This document shows, one piece after another, positions 36,126-46,763 of a stretch of DNA of 64,000 bases; within the stretch, counting starts at the first letter, position 1, and each line of letters opens with the position of its first letter. This stretch comes from Legionella clemsonensis (GTDB taxonomy: Bacteria; Pseudomonadota; Gammaproteobacteria; Legionellales; Legionellaceae): positions 2,928,501 to 2,992,500 of the forward strand of contig NZ_CP016397.1 of assembly GCF_002240035.1 (NCBI RefSeq). The letters are read 5' to 3'. The notes beneath the pieces were generated by a model that worked only from the letters and a program-made list of their open reading frames with translations, had not been told where the DNA came from and ran no database searches. The position numbers and the translations under genes were made by a program.

Positions 36126-36677
36126 TTAGTGTTTATCTCTGTCTTTCAAAGGCAGGTTGAACGCTTCTAACAAGGCCTTCGCTTCTTCATTAGTCTTGGC
36201 ACTTGTGGTGATACAAATATCTAAACCACGAATACCATCAGTTTTGTCAAAGTCGATTTCAGGGAAAACCAATTGCTCGTGAATTCCCATACTATAATTG
36301 CCAGTCCCATCAAATGATTTAGGATTTAAACCACGAAAATCACGAACACGAGGCAGAGCAATAGTAACTAAACGATCAAGAAATTCATACATACGTTCAC
36401 GTCTTAACGTTACCTTGCAACCAATTGGCCAACCTTCACGAATTTTAAACCCTGCCAACGATTTTTTGGCTTTAGTAACAACCGGTTTTTGTCCAGCAAT
36501 CAAAGTCATATCTTCAAGTGCATGGTTCATAATTTTCTTGTCACCAACCGCTTCACCAACACCCATATTCAATGTAATCTTTAGAATTTTGGGCACTTCC
36601 ATTACACTTTTGTAGCCAAAGCGTTTTATCATCATTGGCACTATATCATTTTTATATAAGTTTTTAAGTCTAGCCAT
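36126..36677 (-). CDS. rplE: 50S ribosomal protein L5
   Basis: A 183-residue central-protuberance protein that binds 5S rRNA. It has [19 protein letters not shown] near the N-terminus and [27 protein letters not shown] as the family signature. Length is normal. 13 bp after rplX. Confidence 0.99.
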   Translation of the reverse strand: MARLKNLYKNDIVPMMIKRFGYKSVMEVPKILKITLNMGVGEAVGDKKIMNHALEDMTLIAGQKPVVTKAKKSLAGFKIREGWPIGCKVTLRRERMYEFLDRLVTIALPRVRDFRGLNPKSFDGTGNYSMGIHEQLVFPEIDFDKTDGIRGLDICITTSAKTNEEAKALLEAFNLPLKDRDKH

Positions 36678-36690
36678 TTTCCGTCACCTA

Positions 36691-37017
36691 TCAGACAAGA
36701 TCGATAATTTCGTTATTTGATTTGAAATAACGAACTTTATGCTTATTGCCATCTTTTTCAAGGTATTTAAACCCAATTTTGTCTGCCTTTTTGGAGACTG
36801 GATTATACATGGCAACATTGGATACATGGACAGGGGCTTCACGTGAGACAATCCCACCTTGTTGATTCAATTGCGGATTAGGCTTCACATGTTTTTTAAT
36901 CATGTTACCACCTTCAACAACTACACTATTATCGAAAACTTTGGTTACCTTGCCCACATGACCTTTACTTTTCCCGGCGATAATAATTACAGTATCACCT
37001 GATCTAATACGCTTCAT
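36691..37017 (-). CDS. rplX: 50S ribosomal protein L24
   Basis: A 108-residue assembly-initiator protein. The KOW motif is at the N-terminus ([22 protein letters not shown]), and [20 protein letters not shown] follows. 12 bp after rplN. Confidence 0.99.
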   Translation of the reverse strand: MKRIRSGDTVIIIAGKSKGHVGKVTKVFDNSVVVEGGNMIKKHVKPNPQLNQQGGIVSREAPVHVSNVAMYNPVSKKADKIGFKYLEKDGNKHKVRYFKSNNEIIDLV

Positions 37018-37029
37018 AACTAATCCTTC

Positions 37030-37395
37030 TCACAATACTTCAGCAGCCAGAGAAATAATTTTCATAAACCGCTCTCTTAGCTCACGAGTTACAGGTCCAA
37101 ATATACGTGTACCTATAGGCTCATTTTGGTTGTTTAAAAGTACAGCTGCATTACCGTCGAAGCGGATAAGCGAACCGTCATCACGGCGGACACCTTGACT
37201 TGTTCTCACAACTACCGCTCTCATTACTGCGCCTTTCTTTACTTTGCTACGTGGTATTGCATCTTTAATGCTTACTTTAATTACATCACCAACACGGGCA
37301 TACCGTCTATGTGATCCACCAAGCACTTTGATACACATCACTTTACGTGCTCCGCTATTATCTGCAACATCGAGCACAGTCTGCATTTGTATCAT
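37030..37395 (-). CDS. rplN: 50S ribosomal protein L14
   Basis: A 121-residue protein at the subunit interface. It starts [27 protein letters not shown]; the [27 protein letters not shown] core is conserved. It lies 86 bp after rpsQ, a gap that matches the known S10/spc operon boundary and may hold an internal promoter, though I could not define one. Confidence 0.99.
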   Translation of the reverse strand: MIQMQTVLDVADNSGARKVMCIKVLGGSHRRYARVGDVIKVSIKDAIPRSKVKKGAVMRAVVVRTSQGVRRDDGSLIRFDGNAAVLLNNQNEPIGTRIFGPVTRELRERFMKIISLAAEVL

Positions 37396-37481
37396 TATAT
37401 TCTCCAGCTCTAAATTCGACCAGAAAAAGGTTGCTGATTATATCAGGCCTCTTAATAATTTAAAAGTAATCAAAATGAATA

Positions 37482-37733
37482 TTAGGAAATTACTTCAACT
37501 AGCACCCAACTTTTCATTTTAGAGAGTGGTCGAGATTCGCGAATTCTTACAATATTTCCAACTTTACCAATTTGATTCTCATCATGAGCATGAAGTTTAG
37601 TTCGACGCTTCATGATTTTGCCATATTTCGGATGTTTTACAGTTCGCTCAACCATAACAACAATAGTCTTCTGCATTTTATCGCTAACGACTTTTCCTAC
37701 GATGGTTCTGGCGTTATTTTCACTATTAGTCAT
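37482..37733 (-). CDS. rpsQ: 30S ribosomal protein S17
   Basis: An 83-residue OB-fold 16S-binding protein ([54 protein letters not shown]). It overlaps rpmC by 8 bases. Last gene of the S10 group. Confidence 0.99.
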   Translation of the reverse strand: MTNSENNARTIVGKVVSDKMQKTIVVMVERTVKHPKYGKIMKRRTKLHAHDENQIGKVGNIVRIRESRPLSKMKSWVLVEVIS

Positions 37734-37929
37734 GACGCTTACCTACCTTCTGAGTCATAATGGTTTTAACTTGTGCAATAGTTTTTCTAACTTTAGGAAT
37801 ATGATGAGTTTTATCTAAAGAGCCACTGGCTTTTTTCATACGCAAGTTAAATTGTTCTTTACGAAGGGAGATCAGCTCGGCTTGTAATTCATCAGGTGTC
37901 AATTCTCTTAACTCTTTAATGTCTTTCAT
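37726..37929 (-). CDS. rpmC: 50S ribosomal protein L29
   Basis: A 67-residue two-helix protein at the tunnel exit ([30 protein letters not shown]). I start at ATG 37929, which shares one base with the rplP stop (TGATG); a GTG one codon upstream is also in frame. Confidence 0.98.
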   Translation of the reverse strand: MKDIKELRELTPDELQAELISLRKEQFNLRMKKASGSLDKTHHIPKVRKTIAQVKTIMTQKVGKRHD

Positions 37930-38342
37930 CACATCACCTTGCGCTCTTCAAAAATTACTTTGAATGGTAGTTTCGCTTTGGCTAAATTAAATGCTTCCAT
38001 AGCCAACTCTCTACTAACACCTTCCATTTCAAATAAAATCTTACCAGGTTGAATTTGTGCTACCCAGTATTCCACACTACCTTTACCTTTACCTTGACGA
38101 ACTTCAAGAGGCTTTTGAGTGATTGGCTTGTCTGGGAATACTCTAATCCAAATTTTTCCACCTCGTTTAATGTGACGAGTCATTGCTCGTCGAGCGGCTT
38201 CAATTTGTCGAGCAGTCAAACGCCCTCTTTCCAACGCTTTTAGCCCAAATTCACCAAAGCTTACTTTTGAACCTCTTTGAGCCAAACCACGGTTGCGGCC
38301 CTTCATTTGCTTACGATATTTCGTACGTTTTGGCTGTAACAT
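37929..38342 (-). CDS. rplP: 50S ribosomal protein L16
   Basis: A 137-residue protein near the A site and central protuberance. It starts [51 protein letters not shown] is the family core, with the Arg that is hydroxylated in some species in the conserved segment. 16 bp after rpsC. Confidence 0.99.
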   Translation of the reverse strand: MLQPKRTKYRKQMKGRNRGLAQRGSKVSFGEFGLKALERGRLTARQIEAARRAMTRHIKRGGKIWIRVFPDKPITQKPLEVRQGKGKGSVEYWVAQIQPGKILFEMEGVSRELAMEAFNLAKAKLPFKVIFEERKVM

Positions 38343-38358
38343 GACTGTAATTCCTCAC

Positions 38359-39015
38359 TTACTTACCACTTTCAGCATTACGTTTCTTCTGAGGAAGAAC
38401 TTCTCCCTTGAAGATCCATACCTTTACCCCTATGATTCCATAGGTAGTTTTAGCTTCAGCAGTACCATAATCAACATCGGCACGGAAAGTATGTAGAGGA
38501 ACTCTTCCTTCTCGGTACCATTCGCTACGAGCAATTTCAGCACCACCCAGTCGTCCACTAACACATATTTTAATTCCTTTAGCACCAGCCTTCATCGCTG
38601 AAGTCACGGCTCGTTTCATTGCTCGTCTGAACATCACGCGTTGCTCTAACTGCTGGGCAATACTTTCGGCAACCAAAGTTGAATCTAATTCTGGTTTTCG
38701 CACTTCTTCAATGTTCAAGTGAACAGGAACGCCTAGCTTAGAAGCAATTTCACTTCTTAATGCTTCAATGCCACCACCTTTCTTACCAATAATGACACCT
38801 GGTCTTGCAGTATGAATTGTAACTACTGCATTACTAGCTGGACGATCAATGCGAATCTTGCTAACTGCTGCCGCCATGAGCTTCTTTTTAAGATGCTTAC
38901 GCAGATTAATATCTTCATTGAGGAGTTGGGCGTAGTTTTTACTAGCATACCATTTGGAATTCCAATCTTGAACGATACCTAATCTAATACCTATAGGGTT
39001 TACTTTCTGTCCCAT
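38359..39015 (-). CDS. rpsC: 30S ribosomal protein S3
   Basis: A 218-residue head protein at the mRNA entry. KH domain ([24 protein letters not shown]) and the C-terminal [26 protein letters not shown] block (here [18 protein letters not shown]) are present. 2 bp after rplV. Confidence 0.99.
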   Translation of the reverse strand: MGQKVNPIGIRLGIVQDWNSKWYASKNYAQLLNEDINLRKHLKKKLMAAAVSKIRIDRPASNAVVTIHTARPGVIIGKKGGGIEALRSEIASKLGVPVHLNIEEVRKPELDSTLVAESIAQQLEQRVMFRRAMKRAVTSAMKAGAKGIKICVSGRLGGAEIARSEWYREGRVPLHTFRADVDYGTAEAKTTYGIIGVKVWIFKGEVLPQKKRNAESGK

Positions 39016-39017
39016 TG

Positions 39018-39353
39018 CTATTCCTCGTCAGATACTTTAATTGTGATATGGCAGGTACGCTTACAAATACGATTAGCACGACCTTTTGCACGTGGACTAA
39101 TTCTTTTAAGAGTTGGCGCTTCATCTACACAAACCACACCTACTTTTAATTCATCAATATCTGCACCATTATTGTTTTCTGCACTAGCGATTGCCGATTC
39201 TAACAATTTTAGCATAAGGTGCGCACCCTTCTTGGGAGTAAATTTCAAAACGTCAATAGCGTTAGAAACATCCATCTTACGAATCATATCGGCGATCAAT
39301 CTACCCTTTTGGGCAGAAAGCGGTGCATTTCTTAATTTTGCTGTTACTTCCAT
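39018..39353 (-). CDS. rplV: 50S ribosomal protein L22
   Basis: A 111-residue tunnel-lining protein. The start is one of two adjacent ATGs (39356 or 39353); I chose the second because GAGG lies five bases before it. The beta-hairpin ([27 protein letters not shown]) reaches into the exit tunnel and is where macrolide resistance changes occur; nothing unusual is seen. Confidence 0.97.
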   Translation of the reverse strand: MEVTAKLRNAPLSAQKGRLIADMIRKMDVSNAIDVLKFTPKKGAHLMLKLLESAIASAENNNGADIDELKVGVVCVDEAPTLKRISPRAKGRANRICKRTCHITIKVSDEE

Positions 39354-39362
39354 CATTGCCTC

Positions 39363-39641
39363 TTACTTACCTTTAGCCTTTCTGTCGCCAGAATGACCTT
39401 TGAATGTACGAGTCATGGCAAACTCACCAAGTTTATGGCCAACCATGTTGTCAGTAATATATACAGGAACATGATCTTTACCATTATGCACTGCGATTGT
39501 TAAATCAATCATCTCAGGTACAATTGTTGAGCGCCTGGACCAAGTTTTTATTGGTTTCTTAGACTTAGATTCGATCGCCGCCTCAACCTTTTTGATTAAG
39601 TGATGATCGACAAACGGACCCTTTCTTATAGAACGTGCCAC
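39363..39641 (-). CDS. rpsS: 30S ribosomal protein S19
   Basis: A 92-residue head protein that pairs with S13. It starts [20 protein letters not shown] and contains the conserved [24 protein letters not shown] block. 20 bp after rplB. Confidence 0.99.
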   Translation of the reverse strand: MARSIRKGPFVDHHLIKKVEAAIESKSKKPIKTWSRRSTIVPEMIDLTIAVHNGKDHVPVYITDNMVGHKLGEFAMTRTFKGHSGDRKAKGK

Positions 39642-39661
39642 CTTGATATCCTCTTAGCTAA

Positions 39662-40489
39662 TTATTTCTTCTTACGTCTTCTGACGATAAAACGATCAGT
39701 ACGTTTGTTACTGCGTGTTTTGTACCCCTTAGTAGGAATACCCCATGGAGTTACTGGATGACGTCCACCAGATGTACGACCCTCTCCCCCACCATGTGGG
39801 TGATCTACAGGGTTCATCGCAACACCACGAACAGTAGGTCGAATACCACGCCAACGTTTTGCACCAGCTTTACCAAGAGCACGTAAACTGTGTTCGCTAT
39901 TACTTACTTCACCGATAACAGCTCTACAAGAACTTAAGACCTTACGCATTTCACCTGAACGCAGCTTTAAAGTCGCATAAGCACCTTCTTTTGCAACTAT
40001 CTGACCACTACAACCGGCGCTTCTTAACATCTGAGCACCTTTGCCAGGTTTAAGTTCAACACAATGAATTGTGGTACCTACAGGTATATTTCTTAAAGGC
40101 AAACAATTGCCATTGCTGATAGGCGAGTCTTCACCACTAATAATAATATCATCAGGCTTTATACCAGCAGGTGCGATAATGTAACGTCGGTCACCGTCTT
40201 TGTAAACCACCAAGGCAATTAAAGCAGAGCGATTAGGATCATATTCCAAGCGTTCAACTTTAGCTTCAATGCCATCTTTGTTTCTTTTAAAATCAATTAT
40301 ACGATATTTTGCACGAACACCACCACCAATATGTCGAACGGTAATTCGACCTTGGTTATTACGTCCACCGGTTTTATTTAATTTCTCAACCAGACCAGCA
40401 TAGGGCTGTCCTTTGTGAATATTATGATGGACGACTCGAATTTCACCACGTTTCCCAGGTGAAGTTGGTTTAGATTTTAATAATGCCAT
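39662..40489 (-). CDS. rplB: 50S ribosomal protein L2
   Basis: A 275-residue protein near the peptidyl transferase centre. The highly conserved C-terminal segment [22 protein letters not shown] contains the functionally important His (HPHGGG). The N-terminal OB-like domain and SH3-like domain are intact. 11 bp after rplW. Confidence 0.99.
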   Translation of the reverse strand: MALLKSKPTSPGKRGEIRVVHHNIHKGQPYAGLVEKLNKTGGRNNQGRITVRHIGGGVRAKYRIIDFKRNKDGIEAKVERLEYDPNRSALIALVVYKDGDRRYIIAPAGIKPDDIIISGEDSPISNGNCLPLRNIPVGTTIHCVELKPGKGAQMLRSAGCSGQIVAKEGAYATLKLRSGEMRKVLSSCRAVIGEVSNSEHSLRALGKAGAKRWRGIRPTVRGVAMNPVDHPHGGGEGRTSGGRHPVTPWGIPTKGYKTRSNKRTDRFIVRRRKKK

Positions 40490-40500
40490 CTTAATCTGCC

Positions 40501-40797
40501 TTATTCAGTCACGGTAAAGTCGATGTCGTAATTTTCCTGTAAAGCGACAAAAGCCTTTTTCCAATCACTACGTTTGCCGTTTAATTGTTTAAAACGCTTT
40601 CTTTTACCCTTTACATTCATTACTGATACAGACTTCACTTTGACATTAAACATATGCTCAACAGCCTGTTTAATTTCCTGCTTAGTCGCTGTCTTAAGCA
40701 CTTTAAATGTAAACTGCTTATATTTATCAGCCATTACAGTTGCCTTTTCAGAGGTATGTGGCTCACGCAGAACCATTAATATACGTTCAGCATTCAT
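40501..40797 (-). CDS. rplW: 50S ribosomal protein L23
   Basis: A 98-residue protein at the tunnel exit that docks trigger factor and signal recognition particle. It has [29 protein letters not shown] and the [16 protein letters not shown] loop. It overlaps rplD by 4 bases. Confidence 0.99.
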   Translation of the reverse strand: MNAERILMVLREPHTSEKATVMADKYKQFTFKVLKTATKQEIKQAVEHMFNVKVKSVSVMNVKGKRKRFKQLNGKRSDWKKAFVALQENYDIDFTVTE

Positions 40798-41399
40798 TGT
40801 AACTGCTCCCCTAAAATCTTAACGGCACCTTCTGTCATTAGCACTTTTTCAAAACTCAGTAAACTTACAGGGTCTAACGACATTACATCGCAAATGTCAT
40901 AGTCAATCAAATTACGAGAAGCCAGGTATTCATGTTCACCCACTTCATGCATAACGATTAAAGCATTTTGCAACTCTAGTTCATTCATCTTCTTGATAAA
41001 GTCTTTTGTTTTATGAGATTCACATTGAAAATCACTAACCACCACAAGGTTACCTGCACGATGAAGTTCAGAGATTATACTACGCAATGCACGTTTGTAC
41101 ATTTTTTTATTAAGTTTTTGACTATAATCACGTCTCTTTTTCGCGAAAATAATACCCCCTGAGCGCCATAGCGGACTCCGAATGGTACCAGCTCGAGCTC
41201 TACCTGTACCCTTTTGACGCCACGGTTTCTTACCACCACCACGCACTTCAGCACGAGTTTTTTGAGCACTGTTACCGCTACGTGCATTATTCATAAAGGT
41301 AACTACAGCTTGATGTATAAGACCTTCGTTGTAAACATAACCAAATACTTCTTCATTTACCTTAAGTTGTGTATTGGTATCAATTGTTTTAATTTCCAT
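40794..41399 (-). CDS. rplD: 50S ribosomal protein L4
   Basis: A 201-residue protein. I start at ATG 41399 ([11 protein letters not shown]...), which has a G-rich ribosome site and gives the normal family length; a longer in-frame extension to 41468 lies inside rplC. The tunnel loop [29 protein letters not shown] is intact. In E. coli L4 represses the S10 operon through its leader. Overlaps rplC by 11 bases. Confidence 0.98.
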   Translation of the reverse strand: MEIKTIDTNTQLKVNEEVFGYVYNEGLIHQAVVTFMNNARSGNSAQKTRAEVRGGGKKPWRQKGTGRARAGTIRSPLWRSGGIIFAKKRRDYSQKLNKKMYKRALRSIISELHRAGNLVVVSDFQCESHKTKDFIKKMNELELQNALIVMHEVGEHEYLASRNLIDYDICDVMSLDPVSLLSFEKVLMTEGAVKILGEQLQ

Positions 41400-42045
41400 T
41401 ATTGCCCCCTTTCTTCTTAACTGCGGGCCGTACTTCAACTCGTGCGCCAGGGCAACCAGGGATAGCACCTTTAATCAAAAGCAAATTACGCTCTTTATCA
41501 ACACGAACTATTTCTAAACTTTGGGTTGTGCAACGCACATTTCCCAAATGCCCAGCCATTTTTTTTCCTTTAAATACACGACCAGGTGTCTGGTTTTGAC
41601 CAATAGAACCGAGAACACGGTGAGAACGTGAGTTACCGTGGGTAGCATCCTGAGTGCGGAAATTATGCCGTTTAACGCCACCAGCAAAGCCTTTACCTTT
41701 TGTTGTTGCAGCCACATCAACAAACTGCCCATCATTGAATATATCATGAACAGAAATTACTTGACCTGCAGTAAATGCATCGATGCTATCTACGCGAAAC
41801 TCACCTATCATATCGCCTGCATCAACTTCAACCTTGGCAAAATGTCCGGCAAGTGGTTTGCTAACACGGCTAGCTTTTTTAGCGCCACCAGTTAATTGAA
41901 CTGCAGTGTAGCCATCATTATCAATAGTTTTAATTTGTGATACACGGTTAGGAACCACCTCAACCACAGAAACAGGTATTGATATACCATCCTCTGTAAA
42001 CACCCGTGTCATACCGATTTTACGGCCTAATAACCCAATCGTCAT
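41389..42045 (-). CDS. rplC: 50S ribosomal protein L3
   Basis: A 218-residue early-assembly protein. It starts [20 protein letters not shown] and has the [49 protein letters not shown] core, whose loop reaches the peptidyl transferase centre; the Gln in GQNQTPG is the methylation site. 34 bp after rpsJ. Confidence 0.99.
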   Translation of the reverse strand: MTIGLLGRKIGMTRVFTEDGISIPVSVVEVVPNRVSQIKTIDNDGYTAVQLTGGAKKASRVSKPLAGHFAKVEVDAGDMIGEFRVDSIDAFTAGQVISVHDIFNDGQFVDVAATTKGKGFAGGVKRHNFRTQDATHGNSRSHRVLGSIGQNQTPGRVFKGKKMAGHLGNVRCTTQSLEIVRVDKERNLLLIKGAIPGCPGARVEVRPAVKKKGGNNGN

Positions 42046-42079
42046 TCTAACACCTCGTTAATAACTTTTGGCCTCAACA

Positions 42080-42400
42080 TTATTCGTCGTCAAGGCTAAT
42101 CTGTACGTCAACTCCAGCAGCCAGATCAAGCTTCATTAACGCATCTACTGTTTTTTCTGTAGGATGCACAATAACAACCAGGCGTTTGTGAGTACGCAAT
42201 TCATACTGATCACGCGCATCCTTATTAACGTGGGGCGAAATCAATACAGTAAATTTTTCTTTCTTAATAGGCAAAGGTATAGGACCACGTAATTGGGCCC
42301 CAGTACGTTTTGCTGTCTCAACAATCTCACGAATTGACGAATCAATTAGTCGATGGTCAAACGATTTAAGACGGATTTTAATATTTTGATTGTTGCTCAT
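42080..42400 (-). CDS. rpsJ: 30S ribosomal protein S10
   Basis: A 106-residue small-subunit protein that also joins NusB in antitermination. It has [30 protein letters not shown] and [29 protein letters not shown]. Two neighbouring ATGs (42403, 42400) follow the tuf stop; I chose the second. It lies only 5 bp after tufA, so no separate S10 leader of enteric size is present and L4 control of the enteric type seems absent. Confidence 0.97.
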   Translation of the reverse strand: MSNNQNIKIRLKSFDHRLIDSSIREIVETAKRTGAQLRGPIPLPIKKEKFTVLISPHVNKDARDQYELRTHKRLVVIVHPTEKTVDALMKLDLAAGVDVQISLDDE

Positions 42401-42405
42401 CATTA

Positions 42406-43596
42406 TCACTCAATAATTTTTGCGACTACACCGGCCCCAACTGTGCGACCACCTTCACGAATTGCAAAACGCAATCCTTCGTCCATAGCAATTGGTGAAT
42501 GCAAGCTAACTGTCATCTGCACATTATCGCCTGGCATTACCATCTCTATACCACTGGGTAATTCACATGAACCTGTAACATCAGTCGTCCTGAAATAAAA
42601 CTGGGGACGATAGCCATTGAAAAATGGTGTGTGACGACCACCTTCATCTTTTGACAGAACATAGACTTCTGCTTCAAACTTCGTGTGAGGCTTGATTGTG
42701 CCTGGCTTAGCCAACACTTGACCACGCTCGACTTCGTCTCGCTTCGTACCACGTAACAATACACCAACGTTATCCCCTGCGCGTCCTTCGTCCAGCAACT
42801 TGCGGAACATCTCTACACCTGTACAAGTCGTCTTTTGCGTGTCACGGATTCCTACAATCTCTACTTCTTCACCTACTTTGATGATTCCACTCTCAACACG
42901 ACCTGTTACAACTGTTCCTCGGCCAGAAATCGAGAATACATCTTCAATCGGCAACAAGAAACTCTTGTCGATATTTCTCACCGGCTCAGGAATATAGGAA
43001 TCCATCGTCTCTACTAATTTCTCAATAGCCGGTACACCAATCTCGCTGGTATCTCCTTCCAATGCTTTCAATGCTGAACCAACAATAATGGGAATATCAT
43101 CTCCTGGAAACTCATAACTACTTAACAAGTCACGGACTTCCATCTCTACCAATTCTAACAACTCCGGATCATCAACCATGTCCGCTTTGTTCATAAACAC
43201 TACAATATAAGGCACACCTACCTGACGTGACAACAAAATATGTTCACGGGTTTGTGGCATCGGACCATCCGCCGCTGATACTACTAATATAGCGCCGTCC
43301 ATTTGAGCTGCACCTGTAATCATGTTCTTTACATAGTCAGCATGGCCAGGGCAATCCACATGGGCATAGTGGCGGTTCGCTGATTCATATTCAACGTGCG
43401 CAGTTGATATCGTTATCCCTCGCTCTCGCTCTTCTGGTGCCGCGTCAATTTGATCATACGCCTTCGCTGTTCCACCAAATTTCTTTGCCATAATTGTGGT
43501 AATCGCTGCAGTCAAGGTGGTCTTCCCATGGTCTACGTGACCAATCGTTCCCACGTTTACGTGCGGCTTCTTACGCTCAAACTTTTCCTTCGCCAT
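42406..43596 (-). CDS. tufA: Elongation factor Tu, first copy
   Basis: A 396-residue GTPase that delivers aminoacyl-tRNA to the ribosome. GTP motifs: GHVDHGKTT (19-27), DCPGHADYV (81-89), NKADMVDD (136-143) and SALKALEG (174-181). Domains 2 and 3 follow with normal length. It is the last gene of the str group (rpsL-rpsG-fusA-tufA), 20 bp after fusA. It is nearly identical in DNA to the copy at 58648-59838. Confidence 0.99.
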   Translation of the reverse strand: MAKEKFERKKPHVNVGTIGHVDHGKTTLTAAITTIMAKKFGGTAKAYDQIDAAPEERERGITISTAHVEYESANRHYAHVDCPGHADYVKNMITGAAQMDGAILVVSAADGPMPQTREHILLSRQVGVPYIVVFMNKADMVDDPELLELVEMEVRDLLSSYEFPGDDIPIIVGSALKALEGDTSEIGVPAIEKLVETMDSYIPEPVRNIDKSFLLPIEDVFSISGRGTVVTGRVESGIIKVGEEVEIVGIRDTQKTTCTGVEMFRKLLDEGRAGDNVGVLLRGTKRDEVERGQVLAKPGTIKPHTKFEAEVYVLSKDEGGRHTPFFNGYRPQFYFRTTDVTGSCELPSGIEMVMPGDNVQMTVSLHSPIAMDEGLRFAIREGGRTVGAGVVAKIIE

Positions 43597-43616
43597 TTCA
43601 AATACCTCATTAACTT

Positions 43617-45701
43617 TTATTGTTTCTTAATAATCGCTTCAGCAATGTTTGTGGGCGCTTCTGCATATCTGGAAAATTCCATAGAGTATGTTGCACGACC
43701 TTGAGTTGCAGAACGAAGATCCGTAGCATAGCCAAACATTTCAGCAAGAGGAACTTCTGCTCGAACGACTTTTCCAGCAGGAGAATCTTCCATACCCTGA
43801 ACCATACCTCTTCGACGATTGAGATCACCCATTACATCGCCCATATAATCTTCAGGAGTTACAACCTCTACTTGCATAATTGGTTCAAGTAAAACAGGCT
43901 TAGCCTTCAACGCACCTTGCTTAAAGCATTGGGAACCAGCAATCTTAAATGCCATTTCGCTTGAATCGACTTCATGGAATGAACCATCAAATAAAGTCAC
44001 TTTGACATCAACAACAGGATATCCAGCGAGAACACCATTTTGAAGTTGCTCTTGTACACCTTTATCAACCGCAGGAATGTATTCTTTTGGAATCACACCA
44101 CCAACGATAGCATTTACGAACTCATAACCAGCACCTGGTTCTTGAGGTTCAATTTTCAACCAAACATGACCATATTGACCACGACCACCTGATTGACGAA
44201 CGAATTTGCCTTCCTGTTCAACAGCATTTCTAATTGTTTCACGGTAAGCAACTTGAGGTTTACCAACATTAGCCTCAACATTAAATTCACGCTTCATGCG
44301 ATCAACAATAATTTCTAAATGGAGCTCCCCCATTCCCTGAATAATGGTTTGGCCCGATTCTTCATCAGTATGAACACGAAATGAAGGATCTTCTTGTGCT
44401 AATTTACCTAAAGCGATACCCATTTTTTCCTGATCAGCTTTAGTTTTAGGTTCAACCGCTACTGCGATAACAGGATCTGGAAAATCCATACGCTCTAAGG
44501 TTACAACATGGTCAATGTCACAGAGCGTATCACCAGTGGTTACTGTTTTGAGACCCACAGCTGCGGCAATATCTCCTGCTCTAACTTCTTTGATTTCCTC
44601 ACGAGAATTAGCATGCATTTGCAATAATCGACCAATTCGCTCTTTTTTACCTTTGACAGGGTTATAAACGGTATCACCACTCTTAAGAACACCTGAATAA
44701 GCACGGAAATAAGTAAGAGTACCTACGAATGGGTCGGTAGCAATTTTGAAGGCCAATGCAGAGAAAGGCTCATCATAAGATGTCTTACGATGAATTTCAT
44801 TACCATCTTCATCGACACCGCGAATAGCAGGAACATCAAGAGGAGAAGGCAAATATTCAATTACACCATCTAATACAGCTTGAACCCCTTTATTTTTAAA
44901 TGCAGAACCACAAAATACAGGTACAATTTCATTGTTTACAGTACGCTTACGCAATGCAGCTTTAATTTCTTGTTCAGTGAATTCTTCACCTTCAAGGTAT
45001 TTTTCCATTAATTCTTCAGAGACTTCAGCAGCTGCCTCAACAATCTTGGCGCGATATTCTTCACATAGTTCCAACATATCCGCAGGGATATCTTTATATT
45101 CAAAAGACATACCTTTAGACTCTTCATCCCAGTGAATTGCCTTCATTTTAATAAGATCAATCACCCCTTTAAAAGAATCTTCTGCACCGATAGGTAATTG
45201 AACCACAACAGGATTAGAACCCAGACGTTGTTTGATTTGTTCGACTACACGCAGGAAATTGGCACCCATTCTGTCCATTTTGTTGACGAAAACAATCCGA
45301 GGAACACCATATTTATCGGATTGACGCCATACAGTTTCAGACTGAGGCTCTACTCCAGAAACAGAGTCGAACACCACAATTGCGCCATCGAGTACACGTA
45401 ATGAACGCTCCACTTCAATCATGAAGTCCACGTGGCCTGGGGTATCGATAATATTAATACGATGACGCTGGTAATTTTTATCCATTCCAGACCAATAGCA
45501 TGTTGTTGCTGCGGAGGTAATGGTAATACCACGTTCCTGCTCTTGAACCATCCAATCCATCGTTGCAGCACCGTCATGTACCTCACCGATTTTGTGTGAC
45601 ATTCCTGTATAAAAAAGTACACGCTCGGTGGTTGTAGTTTTCCCGGCATCAACGTGTGCGGCAATGCCGATATTTCTGTATAGTTCTAATGGAGTAGACA
45701 C
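43617..45701 (-). CDS. fusA: Elongation factor G
   Basis: A 694-residue translocase GTPase. GTP motifs: [13 protein letters not shown] (P loop, ~15-27), [15 protein letters not shown] and NKMDRMG. Domains II-V are present, ending near [27 protein letters not shown], the family C-terminal signature. It also acts with ribosome recycling factor. 14 bp after rpsG. Confidence 0.99.
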   Translation of the reverse strand: MSTPLELYRNIGIAAHVDAGKTTTTERVLFYTGMSHKIGEVHDGAATMDWMVQEQERGITITSAATTCYWSGMDKNYQRHRINIIDTPGHVDFMIEVERSLRVLDGAIVVFDSVSGVEPQSETVWRQSDKYGVPRIVFVNKMDRMGANFLRVVEQIKQRLGSNPVVVQLPIGAEDSFKGVIDLIKMKAIHWDEESKGMSFEYKDIPADMLELCEEYRAKIVEAAAEVSEELMEKYLEGEEFTEQEIKAALRKRTVNNEIVPVFCGSAFKNKGVQAVLDGVIEYLPSPLDVPAIRGVDEDGNEIHRKTSYDEPFSALAFKIATDPFVGTLTYFRAYSGVLKSGDTVYNPVKGKKERIGRLLQMHANSREEIKEVRAGDIAAAVGLKTVTTGDTLCDIDHVVTLERMDFPDPVIAVAVEPKTKADQEKMGIALGKLAQEDPSFRVHTDEESGQTIIQGMGELHLEIIVDRMKREFNVEANVGKPQVAYRETIRNAVEQEGKFVRQSGGRGQYGHVWLKIEPQEPGAGYEFVNAIVGGVIPKEYIPAVDKGVQEQLQNGVLAGYPVVDVKVTLFDGSFHEVDSSEMAFKIAGSQCFKQGALKAKPVLLEPIMQVEVVTPEDYMGDVMGDLNRRRGMVQGMEDSPAGKVVRAEVPLAEMFGYATDLRSATQGRATYSMEFSRYAEAPTNIAEAIIKKQ

Positions 45702-45715
45702 GACTTACCTCTCTA

Positions 45716-46252
<537 letters not shown>

Positions 46253-46263
46253 CTACAATCAGA

Positions 46264-46644
46264 TTATTTCTTATCTTTTGGTTTCTTGGTACCGTACTTA
46301 GAACGACCTTGTTTACGGTCATTAACACCCGAGGTATCCAAGCTACCGCGAACTGTGTGATAACGCACACCCGGTAAGTCTTTGACACGACCACCGCGAA
46401 TTAGCACAACAGAGTGCTCTTGCAAATTGTGGCCCTCACCACCGATATAGGATGTAACCTCGAAACCATTCGTCAAACGAACACGAGCAACCTTACGCAT
46501 AGCTGAGTTAGGCTTTTTAGGTGTTGTGGTATACACACGAGTACAAACACCTCGTCGTTGTGGACAGGATTCCAATGCGGGGACGTTACTCTTCTTTTTA
46601 GCATCCACGCGAGGCTTTCTTACTAACTGATTAATAGTAGCCAT
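46264..46644 (-). CDS. rpsL: 30S ribosomal protein S12
   Basis: A 126-residue decoding-centre protein. Lys43 (TTPKKPNSA) and Lys88 (GGRVKDLPG) are wild type, so the common streptomycin-resistance changes are absent; Asp89 is the methylthiolation site. First gene of the str group, with its own near-consensus promoter upstream. Confidence 0.99.
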   Translation of the reverse strand: MATINQLVRKPRVDAKKKSNVPALESCPQRRGVCTRVYTTTPKKPNSAMRKVARVRLTNGFEVTSYIGGEGHNLQEHSVVLIRGGRVKDLPGVRYHTVRGSLDTSGVNDRKQGRSKYGTKKPKDKK

Positions 46645-46702
46645 TTATTCTTAACTCCGAACTTTCACTTTTGTATATATTTCGAATGCATAAGGAGGCC
46701 GG

Positions 46703-46731
46703 ATTCTATATAGGTCTAGCAGGTTTGTCAA
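46703..46731 (-). promoter_or_regulatory. Sigma70 promoter of the str operon (rpsL)
   Basis: On the minus strand TTGACA (46731-46726, perfect -35) and TAGAAT (46708-46703) are separated by exactly 17 bp. Transcription would begin near 46696, about 50 bases before the rpsL ATG. The -35 box lies inside the 3' arm of a hairpin. Confidence 0.8.
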
Positions 46732-46744
46732 GTTTCAAACCTGC
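46719..46744 (-). terminator. Hairpin between rpoC and rpsL
   Basis: A perfect 9-bp stem (46719-46727 with 46736-46744, 8-base loop) starts 20 bases after the rpoC stop. It lacks a T tract, so it may only partly terminate rpoBC transcripts or protect their 3' end. It overlaps the rpsL promoter. Confidence 0.5.
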
Positions 46745-46763
46745 TGTGCTAATAGATCCTGCA

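Noticed and set aside
41400..41468. N-terminal extension of rplD
   Set aside because: It lies inside rplC; the ATG at 41399 gives the family length and has a ribosome site.
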